Source of the DNA: Solibacillus sp. R5-41
GTDB taxonomy: Bacteria; Bacillota; Bacilli; Bacillales_A; Planococcaceae
DNA: 64,000 nt
Reading direction: 5' to 3'
Assembly (NCBI RefSeq): GCF_002736105.1
Contig: NZ_CP024123.1
Span: 3,836,001-3,900,000, forward strand
Shown here: positions 1-8,870 of the stretch, piece after piece
Numbering within the stretch: the stretch's first letter is position 1
Layout: every line of letters begins with the position of its first letter
The notes under the pieces: generated by a model
What the model was told of the DNA's origin: nothing
The model's database searches: none
Seen by the model: the letters and a program-made list of their open reading frames with translations, nothing else
Translations under genes and position numbers: made by a program

Positions 1-441
1 AATAACTTGAAATAGAAATGATCCAATACCACTAAAGCCAACCAATGCACTAGCACCAAAGAAAAACATTGTACTAGTATGAATTGTTGAATAGAGTGAT
101 TCAAAACCTAACAGAGAAGGCGTTATAATCCTATTGTTCGTAATTGATTGAAAAGCAACGGTCGATAAACTGTGACAAATCGCTGCAATAATCATTGCCA
201 CAAGGGCTACTATCCTTCTCATAACAACTGGGATAAAAGAAGGGGAATCTACTGGAACTGGATTGTTATAAACTAAAAGACCATACGAAGAAAGACCACC
301 TAAAGCAAGTAATGTTATTAGCAAAATCCAATAACGTTTTTCCTCTTTTTTAGAACGAAAAGCTCTAGCTGATCTCTTTTCATTATGAAGGCTAGTCTCG
401 ATTTGGACATTTTCTTTATTTCTATATTCCAATGCGTTCAT
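1..441 (-). CDS. Iron-siderophore ABC transporter permease, FecCD family (partial, runs off the window)
   Basis: Second membrane permease of a siderophore importer; 147 codons are visible and the C-terminal part lies left of base 1. The ATG at 441-439 overlaps the stop of the preceding permease in an ATGA arrangement, so translation is probably coupled. After about 35 charged residues come hydrophobic segments typical of FecCD permeases (residues about 38-58, 68-85, 110-147). Gene order, binding protein then permease then permease, and the resemblance of the binding protein to B. subtilis YclQ suggest a YclNOPQ-like petrobactin-type system; the ATPase gene would lie further left. The family is clear; the substrate is inferred. 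Confidence 0.88.
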   Translation of the reverse strand, partial: MNALEYRNKENVQIETSLHNEKRSARAFRSKKEEKRYWILLITLLALGGLSSYGLLVYNNPVPVDSPSFIPVVMRRIVALVAMIIAAICHSLSTVAFQSITNNRIITPSLLGFESLYSTIHTSTMFFFGASALVGFSGIGSFLFQVI

Positions 442-1454
442 CTTAGCCTCCTTGGTTTTCTTTGTCTCAATAAAATAGTAGTAAATACGACTGCTCCCAC
501 TGTTCCAAGTATTAAAGAGACAGGTACTTCAAAAGGCATAATTATTGTTCGAGAAATTATGTCACAAAGAGTGATAGTGCCCATTCCGATCACACATACC
601 CATGGCAAATTACTTCTAAGATCATCCCCTCTAAACATTGAAACAATATTTGGAACGATTAAACCTAAAAAAGGTAGGTTTCCAATAACAGCCGCAACAA
701 TTCCAACTGCAACAGCAATAAGACCATTAGCCAAAAGAATGAGCCTGTTATAATTTACGCCAAGACTTGTTGCAACATCTTCCCCTAGTCCAGCTAAAGT
801 CAATCGATTCGCATACATGAAAATAAGGATAGTAACAATAACAATGACCCATAAATATTCATATCTTCCAACTTGAACACCCGCAAAAGAACCAACAAAC
901 CAACTTTCAATAACTTGTGTCATTTGAAAAAAGAGTCCCATAAAAGTTGACACTGCAGAAATGACTGCTCCAAGCATCAATCCAATGATTGGGACAATTA
1001 AAGACGAGCGAAGTTTAACTCTTCTTAAGAATAAAAAGAAAATCATAGTTCCTATAAAAGAAAAAATGATTGCACCCGTCATTCTAAGCACTAAAGTTGG
1101 TGCTGGAAATACTAAATACACAATGAGGAGTCCCAAGCCTGCCCATTCAATTGTTCCTGTTGTGGTAGGTTCTACAAAACGATTTTGTGTTATAAGTTGC
1201 ATTACGAGTCCTGCCATTGCCATAGCAGCTCCGGTAAGCATTAGTGCTACAGTTCTTGGAACACGAGTGATGAAAAACATTTCCATTCCATCTTCTTGGC
1301 CACGTATATCATAAACTCCAGTAAACAGTGATATCGCCCCTAAAATAATTACGACGATAACTGCTAATATAAAAGGTTTTGTCCATATTTTATTATAGGT
1401 ATAAAACTGGGGCTGAGAAAAATTCTCAACCCCGGTTATGACATTTTTCGGCAC
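438..1454 (-). CDS. Iron-siderophore ABC transporter permease, FecCD family (YclN-like)
   Basis: Complete 338-residue FecCD permease, the usual length. It starts at a GTG (1454) preceded by AAAGGAG nine bases upstream. A hydrophilic N-terminus of about 27 residues leads into roughly nine to ten membrane segments, and the ALMLTGAAMAMAGLVMQ stretch near residue 75 is the family signature around the first transport helices. It lies 19 bases after the binding-protein gene and overlaps the next permease by 4 bases, so the three form one operon. With its partner it should form the membrane channel for a ferric siderophore; petrobactin is suggested by the YclQ-like binding protein but not proven. 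Confidence 0.92.
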   Translation of the reverse strand: MPKNVITGVENFSQPQFYTYNKIWTKPFILAVIVVIILGAISLFTGVYDIRGQEDGMEMFFITRVPRTVALMLTGAAMAMAGLVMQLITQNRFVEPTTTGTIEWAGLGLLIVYLVFPAPTLVLRMTGAIIFSFIGTMIFFLFLRRVKLRSSLIVPIIGLMLGAVISAVSTFMGLFFQMTQVIESWFVGSFAGVQVGRYEYLWVIVIVTILIFMYANRLTLAGLGEDVATSLGVNYNRLILLANGLIAVAVGIVAAVIGNLPFLGLIVPNIVSMFRGDDLRSNLPWVCVIGMGTITLCDIISRTIIMPFEVPVSLILGTVGAVVFTTILLRQRKPRRLR

Positions 1455-1473
1455 TATGTTATACTCCTTTACA

Positions 1474-2487
1474 CTACTTAGCTAAAGAGTTAGCAATGTT
1501 GTCAAATAACTCTATAAAAGTTTGCAGTGATTCATTTGTGTAAGTGTCATTTGGTGCATAAATGATATTACCTTCAGTAACTGCCTTTGTGTTTTGAAGA
1601 GCAGGTGAATTTTCAACTACATCCTTAGCAGGAATTTTCTCGTCTGTAGAATTTATTGAAGCATCACGATCTAGTACAAATAGCCAATCAGGATTACTCT
1701 GTGCAATAGCTTCAACAGAAACTTCATCACCTTGGTGGTTTGTAGAAGAATCTTCAACTTCTAATGCAGGAGTCCATCCAAAAATGTCATACATTGGTCC
1801 CCAAACACGTCCAGAGTGTGGAGCTGAAAAACCAATATCTCCTCCAGAAACTATAATACTCATAACTTTATCTTTTCCGTTATATGCAGACTTAGCTTTT
1901 TCGATAGCTTGATCAAAATCAGCTGTCATTTTTTTAGCCTCTTCATTTTTATCAAAAATTTGTCCCAAAGTAATTGTTGCACCTTTAAGTCCATTTACTA
2001 AGTTTTCTCCAGGTGCACCAGCTTCCTCAGAAACATCAAAACTAAGATCAATAACAGCTGCATTTGGTACTAATTTTTTTATATCCTCATAATAGTCACC
2101 AAATCTTTGACCAACAATTACAAGTTCAGGATTTACAGCTGCAATAATTTCAAGTTTTGGTTCACCATGATTCCCAATATCTTGAACTTTTTCATCAGCT
2201 ACATATGGTGAATCTGCAGGCATTACACCCTTTGGAACAGCCGCTAACTCAATATCCCAATCAGCTAAAGTTTCAAACGTTCTATTATCTAAAGCAACTA
2301 CATTCTTAGGATTTACAGGAACCGTAACAGTTCCATGAGCATCAGTGATTTCAACTGTTGTAACCTCTGCAGTTTCTTTTTCTTTCTCCTTAGGTTCAGT
2401 TTTAGCAGGTTCATTACTTGAATTTGAACAAGCTGCCAACACCAAAACAAATATTGCCATAATTACAGTTAATTTAAACTTTCTCAT
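1474..2487 (-). CDS. Siderophore-binding lipoprotein, YclQ/FatB-like
   Basis: Solute-binding lipoprotein of 337 residues. A signal peptide (residues 1-19) ends in lipobox LAAC with the lipidated Cys at 20, followed by a Lys/Glu-rich linker and a periplasmic-binding fold of the FecB/FhuD type beginning near VTVPVNPKNVVALDN. The segments ETLADW and KGVMPADSPYV resemble the B. subtilis petrobactin-binding protein YclQ from memory. It is first in its operon, with AAGGAGAGAGG as ribosome site, and a perfect Fur box overlaps its candidate promoter about 160 bases upstream. Role: capture of a ferric catecholate siderophore at the cell surface. Class is secure, exact ligand inferred. Confidence 0.92.
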   Translation of the reverse strand: MRKFKLTVIMAIFVLVLAACSNSSNEPAKTEPKEKEKETAEVTTVEITDAHGTVTVPVNPKNVVALDNRTFETLADWDIELAAVPKGVMPADSPYVADEKVQDIGNHGEPKLEIIAAVNPELVIVGQRFGDYYEDIKKLVPNAAVIDLSFDVSEEAGAPGENLVNGLKGATITLGQIFDKNEEAKKMTADFDQAIEKAKSAYNGKDKVMSIIVSGGDIGFSAPHSGRVWGPMYDIFGWTPALEVEDSSTNHQGDEVSVEAIAQSNPDWLFVLDRDASINSTDEKIPAKDVVENSPALQNTKAVTEGNIIYAPNDTYTNESLQTFIELFDNIANSLAK

Positions 2488-2631
2488 TTTCTTATACCTC
2501 TCTCCTTATGTGTAAACTTTATAGACAAACAGTTTATTGAGTTGATAAAAATAATATCTATGTTATATTTTTATGCGCGATTTAAATAAAACAATTTTTT
2601 TCACATAGTGCACTGTGACGACACAAAAACA

Positions 2632-2660
2632 ATAACATCCTAAGTGATAATGATTATCAA
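2632..2660 (-). promoter_or_regulatory. Fur box over the promoter of the siderophore operon
   Basis: TGATAATGATTATCA at 2645-2659 is a perfect 7-1-7 inverted repeat, the core of a Bacillus Fur box. On the minus strand TTGATA (2660-2655) and TGTTAT (2637-2632), 17 bases apart, give a plausible sigma-A promoter whose -35 lies within the box, so iron-loaded Fur would block transcription. The box is visible; repression is inferred. Confidence 0.85.
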
Positions 2661-2930
2661 TTTCAATACCCTATTTAAGAATACCGAATTTAAAAATATT
2701 GTCAACCCCTATAATATTTTCCAAAAAATAATTTCATTATTTTAACTGATTTTAAAACAGGCATGTGCTTTCTAATTTCAGTTGGTTCAACACGAGGTTT
2801 AAAGAAGTCCGCAAATCTCATAGTCCCGTACAATGAATTTTAATAATCTTCGTAAAGGGCGTATTTTATAGCCCAATTTCTGATTGCTTCTTTTGGTGGA
2901 AAACCTGAAATATTAGAACAACAAAAAAAC
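2661..2930. other. Non-coding stretch with a possible decayed reading frame
   Basis: Between the Fur box and the next hairpin no intact gene is visible. On the minus strand about 2699-2820 there is an open stretch of some 39 codons beginning MRFADFFKPRVEP, preceded in another frame by GFPPKEAIRNWAIK and a stop. This looks like scraps of a broken gene of unknown family. Confidence 0.25.
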
Positions 2931-2956
2931 GAATTTCCCCTCGGAAATTCGTTTTG
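2925..2956. terminator. Hairpin terminator, works in both directions
   Basis: ACGAATTTCC (2929-2938) pairs with GGAAATTCGT (2943-2952) around a 4-base loop, flanked by A-rich and T-rich runs. It lies to the right of the Fur box and to the left of relic R1. Confidence 0.7.
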
Positions 2957-3009
2957 TTTTATTATTTTACTTCAACCACGAGATAGCTCCCCAGTATGGT
3001 GATTGTTGA

Positions 3010-3183
3010 TGCACAAAACAATTAGGTATTCTTCATAGATTGAAAAAATAACTTCGAAAATATTTTACATAAAAAAGACCGCACCAAAATCCGATGAAAA
3101 TCGGAATTTTTGGCACAGCTCATCTTAATAACTCAAACTATTTGTAATTAAGCTAATGCTTCACAGTGCAGATAAATCGGCTG
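3010..3183 (-). repeat. Relic R1 of an rlmCD-like 3' end with hairpin
   Basis: Three blocks shared with the other relic copies: TGCACAAAACAAT at 3010, a hairpin at 3084-3112 (CCAAAAtCCGAT against ATCGGAaTTTTTGG) that also serves as terminator for the ATPase gene to its right, and at 3150-3183 a sequence (AAGCTAATGCTTCACAGTGC and CGGCTGTT) that matches the end of intact rlmCD at 15785-15833. Oriented like rlmCD. The most eroded of the four copies. Confidence 0.55.
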
Positions 3184-3199
3184 TTCTATATTTTATATC

Positions 3200-4270
3200 T
3201 TATAAATGTTGAAATAACTTTGCTGTTCGTTTATTAAATTCATCTATATTTAGTGCAGCATCAATCGCTTCCCGAACTTTTCTTTCTTCGTCGGCAAATA
3301 ACTTTGCGAAACGTGTTGCCTCAGCTATTGAAGCTTTATATTTAGCAACAATTTCTTTAATATTATTTTCTTCTACTTCTGTTGGGTGACAATGCTTGGC
3401 GATATCAAAAATCTCATCGCCGGAACGGTTTTTTTCCGGAAAATAAACATGTGGCTCTGTGCTATCAAATATACAGAACTTTAATTCAGGCAAAATCACC
3501 ATATCAATTGAATTGGAGTCTAACCCACACCACACAAGCTGTACGTCATATCCCCGCTGCAAAGCTTCGTTTGCAATTTTTTTCATCATAGAAGACTTTC
3601 CTGTACCTGGATAGCCCTTGATGAACAATCGTTTTTCAAGATTTTGCGTTATGCTTTGAACTGTATCACGAGCCCCTGCTGGTGTTAATGTTCCAAGCAG
3701 GCGATGTGTTAACTTTGCGGACTTCTCTAGTTGGTTCTCTCCGAAAAGCTGCTTTGTTAAATCAGCATACTGTTGATTTAATCCATTCCAATCCATACTT
3801 TTTCTCGTCTCAACTTCCCAATCATCGTGAATGTGAATGGCTTTTGAAAGTGAGTCAAAGCATTTATCATAATATGCTTGCTTTAATTCAGTTATCGAAT
3901 GCATCGGAATATTTGAAGAAACCTTTTGCTCATCCAAACAATCATAGAGGGAAACGACCTGATCCCGATCACCAATAATTATTGGTTCAATCACTGGATT
4001 TGTTGCAGCAAGAAATAAAATTGCAAAAGGTGCTTTTACAAATGTCGCTTCAATTGACTGTTCAAACAAAGGGTCATGAAAATATTCGATTTCAGCACCT
4101 TTATCATGATAGTAGGTGCCTAGTTTTTGGAGTAGCTCAGAAATCTTAAACCCATGTGCACCTTTAAGAAGATACACTGTTTTTGCTTCATTCATAACTT
4201 CCTTATATACATTTTTTATGCCTTGCCCAGTCATTGCCTGCCCAAAGAAATGGGTAATTGCACCACTCAA
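3200..4270 (-). CDS. P-loop ATPase of duplicated-domain type (PRK06851-like), function unknown
   Basis: Starts at TTG (4270) with AAGGA eight bases upstream; 356 residues. The protein is an internal duplication: residues 30-95 and 212-285 follow the same pattern of hydrophobic strand, P-loop, helix, then a strand and ...FxPxxx. The second P-loop (GYPGTGKS, 219-226) is intact, whereas the first (GAHGFKIS, about 37-44) has lost the consensus. It resembles the uncharacterised Bacillus family catalogued as PRK06851, recalled from memory. It stands alone between relics R1 and R2, so it may be cargo of an inserted element. Nucleotide binding is likely only in the C-terminal half; biological role unknown. 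Confidence 0.7.
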   Translation of the reverse strand: MSGAITHFFGQAMTGQGIKNVYKEVMNEAKTVYLLKGAHGFKISELLQKLGTYYHDKGAEIEYFHDPLFEQSIEATFVKAPFAILFLAATNPVIEPIIIGDRDQVVSLYDCLDEQKVSSNIPMHSITELKQAYYDKCFDSLSKAIHIHDDWEVETRKSMDWNGLNQQYADLTKQLFGENQLEKSAKLTHRLLGTLTPAGARDTVQSITQNLEKRLFIKGYPGTGKSSMMKKIANEALQRGYDVQLVWCGLDSNSIDMVILPELKFCIFDSTEPHVYFPEKNRSGDEIFDIAKHCHPTEVEENNIKEIVAKYKASIAEATRFAKLFADEERKVREAIDAALNIDEFNKRTAKLFQHL

Positions 4271-4357
4271 AACGTCATCCTTCCATCATCTTATTATTCC
4301 TATTTTTATGTTAATAACCTAAAAAAGGTACCGTGATAAAATTGTCGAATAACTACC

Positions 4358-4547
4358 TGCACCCTGTGCAAATACAATTTAGATAATTAATTTTAAATTT
4401 CGTTCAATATAAATTATAAAAATAAAGAAAGCTGTGCCTAGAATTCCAATTAAAATTGAAGTATTTCGGCACATCTATTTTCCAACCATGCCTCCGGTTC
4501 ACAGTGCTAGGAGTGAATGTGGAAACACATGGGTGCTGGCAGGTTTA
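4358..4547 (-). repeat. Relic R2 of an rlmCD-like 3' end with hairpin
   Basis: TGCACCCTGTGCA palindrome at 4358-4370, hairpin at about 4433-4474 bounded by TGTGCC and GGCACA, then at 4477-4547 a region matching the rlmCD end: the 26 bases beginning TTCCAACCATGCC agree with the intact gene at about 21 of 26 positions, and GAATGTGGAAACACATGGG follows. Read on the minus strand with one shift it gives THVFPHS...CEPEAWLEN, against MFPHTTHCEAVAWLELK in the intact protein. Confidence 0.65.
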
Positions 4548-4621
4548 CCGAAAACTGTGTTTTTTCTTTTTGAAAATCTCACCTAAAGCTTCCTTTACTT
4601 TAAGTGAACATGCTAAAAATA

Positions 4622-5068
4622 TTAAAATTGTCTTTCAGCACACTGTTTCAATGCCTTCATTTGTTTCTCTAAACCTTTTTTCATAAATACACGAAAAAGG
4701 ATACTTAATATCTTTCCTGAAACAGTTTTAGCTGTCACTTCTTCTGTAATATTAAGAATACTGGAATTAGGACTAATTTCTTGAAGGTTATATGAAACAT
4801 TGATTAAGAAAGAAGGATGATTCATTTGAATACTTAATTTATTATTTTTATTGTATTCAGTAACTTGTCCTTCATACTCTTGAATACGATTTCCTTCTTT
4901 TAACCTTTGTTTAAACTTAACACCAACTGGATTACTAATATCTAACTTCGTTAAATACTCAGTTCCTTCTAATCCTGTCATCCATTCTTTTTGTTTATCA
5001 TTATCTTCTAAATAAGAGAATACTACCTCAATAGGGGCTTGAATCTCCGTTTGACTTGTTATTAACAA
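4622..5068 (-). CDS. SRPBCC-fold (START/polyketide-cyclase-like) protein
   Basis: About 148 residues when started at the TTG at 5068, which has GGAGG nine bases upstream; the longer frame to an ATG at 5101 has no ribosome site. The opening TSQTEIQAPIEVVFSYLED, a central KEWMTGLEG and a long C-terminal amphipathic helix (VFMKKGLEKQMKALKQ) are the standard layout of the hydrophobic-cavity SRPBCC family. Ligand and process cannot be told from sequence. Its own transcript would read leftward into the R2 hairpin. A monocistronic accessory gene between two relic copies. Confidence 0.75.
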   Translation of the reverse strand: MLITSQTEIQAPIEVVFSYLEDNDKQKEWMTGLEGTEYLTKLDISNPVGVKFKQRLKEGNRIQEYEGQVTEYNKNNKLSIQMNHPSFLINVSYNLQEISPNSSILNITEEVTAKTVSGKILSILFRVFMKKGLEKQMKALKQCAERQF

Positions 5069-5417
5069 TGTTTTGTTCCTCCAATTATCAGCAGTGGTCA
5101 TTATAATTTCTTAATTTTCATTCCACACTAAACAGATAGGTAAATATTTCTAGGTACTAAATCTGAAAGGTGTGTAGGGTGTATGTTTGCAAAAACTTGA
5201 GTCAGGGAACTCTTTTATTTTCGTCATTTTATTTAGTCATAAATCATATTGTGCCTTCTAATATGCGTTCTAATTTGAGGTTTTACATTCAGCATTACTT
5301 TTACATATTCCAGAAAAAAACCTTTCAGAATCTTATGCATCTTCAAGATCTAAATAAATCTAGCGGCACTCACTAATACTATTTTCTTCTGATTCCAAAT
5401 TTGATTCATAAATCCTG

Positions 5418-5528
5418 CTAAAAAGGAATTCCTTCACCTGTATCACCTGGTTTAAGTCCATAGATGTCAACATAAGTATACCCTAAAGACAGAAAATCAC
5501 CGACTATTACGGGAATTATAAGTGCCAT
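5418..5528 (-). pseudogene. Fragment of a membrane-protein C-terminus
   Basis: A 36-codon open stretch ending in TAG reads MALIIPVIVGDFLSLGYT then VDIYGLKPGD. It has a hydrophobic start and a glycine-rich end but no ribosome site. It looks like the last piece of a larger protein, separated from its body; family not recognised. The surrounding stretch 5069-5540 shows nothing else that is intact. Confidence 0.3.
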
Positions 5529-5541
5529 TCCAATTGTTCTC

Positions 5542-5763
5542 TGCACCTAGTGCAAAAAACAATCCTGCCTATTATCTACAATTTAAAAAGTTGTGCTAAA
5601 AATCCCAATAAAAATTGAATTTTCGGTACATCCTTTTTTATTAAATCAAACTAACTCCAACCACTCCACCGCTTCGCAATATGTCGAGCCGAGTGTATGT
5701 GGTAACACAAGGGTGCTGGTTGGTTTAAGTGATCGGCTAGGTCCCTTCTAAAGTAGGACCTAG
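5542..5763 (-). repeat. Relic R3 of an rlmCD-like 3' end, best preserved copy
   Basis: TGCACCTAGTGCA palindrome at 5542-5554, hairpin at 5589-5632, then the rlmCD-like block 5651-5720: CTCCAACCACTCCACCGCTT and its continuation agree with the intact gene at 23 of 26 bases, and GTATGTGG is exact. The minus strand reads uninterrupted as LPHTLGSTYCEAVEWLEL, against FPHTTHCEAVAWLELK in RlmCD. The right edge (GATCGGCTAG) is shared with R4. A 10-bp hairpin (GGCTAGGTCC/GGACCTAGCC, 5734-5763) closes it. Confidence 0.7.
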
Positions 5764-5950
5764 CCTTTTAGTTATTTTGTATTTTTCACTTATTTTATCC
5801 CCAGATTCATAGGTTTTAGGGTTACCATAAAAAATCTACTATAGCTTCCTCACAAAAGAATTTGTCGTGAATAACCTTTTGTGAAAAACACATAATAATG
5901 ATGTTAAAGGAGTTAATAAATATAAATTTAACGGGAAAGGATGTAACATT
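5764..5950. other. Upstream region of the YetF-like gene
   Basis: AT-rich, no reading frame. It must hold the promoter of the following gene, but no convincing -35/-10 pair stands out. The ribosome site AAAGGATG lies eight to ten bases before the GTG. Confidence 0.4.
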
Positions 5951-6655
5951 GTGGATTTCTTTCATGGTCAGGAATCACTTACAGAAATTCAATGGATTCT
6001 AAGAGCGGTCATTACTTTTTTCTTTTTACTCATGGCGACAAAAATTATGGGGCAGCGCTCTATTGCTCAGTTGGGATTACTTGATTTTGCTATGGCTATA
6101 ACTCTTGGTAATATCATCGCGCATCCCTTGTCCGATGAAGAATTAGGTTTAAAGGGTTCCATGATTACTATGTCGGTTTTAATTATTTTATATATGCTTG
6201 GAGTTTTTTTGAGTTTAAAATGGATACCGTTTCGACATTTTATAGACCCACCTCCGATACCGCTTGTTAAAAACGGGCAAATTGTTTCCGCAAACTTACG
6301 AAAGGCACGGATTTCTGTAGATTTTCTTTTATCAGAGTTAAGAAAAGAAAAGGTGGAAGATATTCAAAAAATCGCTCTCGCATTATGGGAACCAGACGGA
6401 TCTATTTCAAGTTTTCTTTATCCACAACACCAAACTCCAACGCGGGCAGATTTAAATATAGTACCTGAGCCTTTTTCTCTCCTTTCTGTACTCATTAAAG
6501 AAGGTAAAATTGATTACCATGAGTTGAACAAATCTAAGTTTTCTGTGGATTGGCTAAAAAATAATCTTACATCGACACATAACGTAGAAATTAAAGATGT
6601 CATATTAGCGACAATCGATCAAAATGATAACTTGCAAGTTTTCCTGTACAAATAA
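5951..6655 (+). CDS. YetF/DUF421-family membrane protein
   Basis: GTG start at 5951; 234 residues, the family length. Three N-terminal membrane helices (about 14-32, 42-60, 70-92) precede a soluble domain. The motif ATKIMGQRSIAQLGLLDFA and the later LVKNGQ are hallmarks of the DUF421/YetF group. In bacilli such proteins are often spore- or membrane-stress-associated, and one family member is linked to membrane potential; no specific function can be assigned here. It is the only plus-strand gene in the left accessory block, just right of relic R3. Confidence 0.88.
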   Translation: MDFFHGQESLTEIQWILRAVITFFFLLMATKIMGQRSIAQLGLLDFAMAITLGNIIAHPLSDEELGLKGSMITMSVLIILYMLGVFLSLKWIPFRHFIDPPPIPLVKNGQIVSANLRKARISVDFLLSELRKEKVEDIQKIALALWEPDGSISSFLYPQHQTPTRADLNIVPEPFSLLSVLIKEGKIDYHELNKSKFSVDWLKNNLTSTHNVEIKDVILATIDQNDNLQVFLYK

Positions 6656-6771
6656 AGGATTCACTTTGTTAATAAAGTGAACCCTAAAAGTAACTATATT
6701 AACCCCCTAACGAAGGTAGGAAAAAATTAAACAGTTGCTCGAACTATATATAGGGGAAATTTTATAGACAA

Positions 6772-6876
6772 TCAATCTTCTGTAGCATTCTGTTCAAAAA
6801 TTCTAACTATCTCAGACAAGTCGTTTTCTTTTAACCTTTCATAAATGGAAGGATGTGAACAAAACAACTTAGCTTT
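6772..6876 (-). pseudogene. Short fragment resembling an M48-type peptidase tail
   Basis: The minus strand reads KAKLFCSHPSIYERLKEND and ends NATED then stop, with stops just upstream. SHPSIYERL resembles the C-terminal SHPSxxERI element of M48 metallopeptidases (HtpX-like). Only about 34 codons remain; the assignment is tentative. Confidence 0.25.
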
Positions 6877-6918
6877 AAACTTCTAATTCCACATTATTAA
6901 ACTTGAGTGACTTCATAA

Positions 6919-8487
6919 TTATGAACCGCTCAATAGTTGGAGAAGCCACTTCTTCACATCAACAAGTCGATTATATTCAGGGAATTCATTCGTTCCAGTA
7001 ATAATTATCGGAACAATGGAATCTACTTTATGAAGAGAACCATGCGCTCCGCCTCCCGCATGGTCGTAACTATGCTCTTCTATAAACTCATAAGATGGAT
7101 TGGCATCCACGATAATGACACGCCCTTCATGTGAATGAAGCGCTCCGTGTAGCCTTGCAAGGGCATCTGGATAATTTTGATACTGAATGCGTCCTCCAGT
7201 AGTTACCTTCAAATCTAAGACTGATTCATTCCCAGCAATTCGCCACGATTGATCATAATCATCAACATACGTACCATTTGGTGAAAATGTTAATCCCTCA
7301 TTACTTAGTGGGCTTACAACGTAGTTTGTATGTTCATCTTTCCATGCGATAAAGCCAATACGCTCGTCCTCTTTCAAAGTGTTCACAATTTCAGATAATT
7401 CAACGTGTGGATCGTTTACGTAAATGTATGCCATTCGCTCATTAATCGCAATAGCAAGTTGGGCATTCTTTTTTTTTCTTTTCCAAAACGTATAACTCTT
7501 CAATGAATTATTTAAATCAATTAAAGAAGTTTCTTTATCTTTATTTATGATTGATTGGCCGCTATCCCCTAGTACAATCAGTGTTATCTTTTGAATTGCT
7601 TCTTCCCAAGATGAAAAGTTATTTAATATGTCTTGAAGCGACTGATCTGCTTTTTCAATACCCTTTAAATCTTCCGGACCATGTATGTGTACGGAAGCAT
7701 CCGAATCTGGTAAATAGCCCAGTGTAAAGGAGGGTAACTTATTTTGTTCGATTAAGTATTTTAACTCATTTCGAGTGAATTTATTATTGACCCCCATACG
7801 GTTCCATATAAATCTATAACGATTATTCTCTGGATTATATTTAGATAACGTACCAAGCGAAAACAGTGTTGGTCCATTTATTTCAATTTCTTTTGGCAAA
7901 AGATTGGCCATTGAAACAAGTTTTGGGACTTTTAGTTGATGTTCAAAACTTCCACGGTATAAAAGACCATTAATCGAAGCAGATGAAAGTTGAAGATGCG
8001 CTAGCTCTTCATGGATAGTTTGAACCTCTTTACTTAAATGGTTTTTATTGAGATGAACAACACTGTCCAGTGCAACATTTCTCACCCCATTATTCCATAT
8101 TTCACTGATCCCACTTCCATAACTAATCATTCGATATTCATCTTCTTTAAACCAAATCAATCCTGGAACTTTATGTTGATCTGGATACGTACCGGTTAGT
8201 AACGTACTATCAATGGTGACAGACATCGTCGGGTAAGAGCTAATCATTTCCTCATTAAGATGTCCATTGTTAATCAAAAATGCAAAGGCTGGTGCTTTTC
8301 CTTCTTTTACTGCTTTTTGTAATGGTTCACTCATTAATGAATCTACAATTATTAGTATAATGGGTTTCTTTGTTGAGTTTATTGTGATCTCTTCCACCTC
8401 ATTTATTGGAGATATAGAAATTGCTAGTACAAGACCAATACAGATGACAATAAAGATAATAAGCATGATTATTATTTTTCGTTTCAT
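6919..8487 (-). CDS. Membrane-anchored phosphodiesterase/nucleotide pyrophosphatase-type protein (alkaline phosphatase superfamily)
   Basis: 522 residues; one N-terminal membrane segment (about 5-25) then an extracellular domain. Metal and catalytic signatures of type I phosphodiesterases are in order: IIVDSL with the first Asp near 49, SSYPTMS with the nucleophilic Thr near 87, LTGTYPDQHKVPG, PDSDASVHIHGP, LGDSGQ and the closing HAGGGAHGS. The expected substrate class is phosphate mono- or diesters outside the cell. Bacillus homologues are annotated as alkaline phosphatase family proteins. It has its own ribosome site (AAGGTGAGG) and stands alone. Specific substrate unknown. Confidence 0.85.
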   Translation of the reverse strand: MKRKIIIMLIIFIVICIGLVLAISISPINEVEEITINSTKKPIILIIVDSLMSEPLQKAVKEGKAPAFAFLINNGHLNEEMISSYPTMSVTIDSTLLTGTYPDQHKVPGLIWFKEDEYRMISYGSGISEIWNNGVRNVALDSVVHLNKNHLSKEVQTIHEELAHLQLSSASINGLLYRGSFEHQLKVPKLVSMANLLPKEIEINGPTLFSLGTLSKYNPENNRYRFIWNRMGVNNKFTRNELKYLIEQNKLPSFTLGYLPDSDASVHIHGPEDLKGIEKADQSLQDILNNFSSWEEAIQKITLIVLGDSGQSIINKDKETSLIDLNNSLKSYTFWKRKKKNAQLAIAINERMAYIYVNDPHVELSEIVNTLKEDERIGFIAWKDEHTNYVVSPLSNEGLTFSPNGTYVDDYDQSWRIAGNESVLDLKVTTGGRIQYQNYPDALARLHGALHSHEGRVIIVDANPSYEFIEEHSYDHAGGGAHGSLHKVDSIVPIIITGTNEFPEYNRLVDVKKWLLQLLSGS

Positions 8488-8639
8488 GACCTCACCTTCA
8501 AATCAATTATTTACGTTAGTATGAGTTGAATATCATTAATTCATGTAGTTGAGGTTACGTTTTATGAAGGCTTTGTTTCGATCGTCACATGAAGACGGAC
8601 GTATTAAATAAATTCCAGCAGCTAAAATAAAACAATTAA

Positions 8640-8870
8640 AACTAAAAAAACTTAACCTAAAATTTTTAACTGAAAAAGAAATTGAACACGCGGCTTGCAT
8701 TACTCCAATTAAAAAACGTTGTTTGAATTTAGGTTTCCATCAGGCTGTAGAGAAAAATAAAATTAATCGTTCTGAACGCGCTGCCATTTTCCCAGGTAAA
8801 AAGGATAAGGAATACCCATCTCCTAAACAAAAAAAAATCAATTTCCCCCATGAAGAAATCGACCTTTAAA
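8640..8870 (+). pseudogene. Possible decayed transposase 3' end
   Basis: The plus strand reads LNLKFLTEKEIEHAACI then TPIKKRCLNLGFHQAVE, reminiscent of the IS30 transposase tail (RPRKCLGxxTPxEVF). It is preceded by stops and followed by unrelated frame up to a TAA at about 8868. Only a low-confidence relic; it abuts relic R4. Confidence 0.25.

Noticed and set aside
961-1314. 117-codon plus-strand frame opposite the siderophore permease
   Set aside because: Antisense to a clear FecCD permease, low-complexity composition, no start signal.
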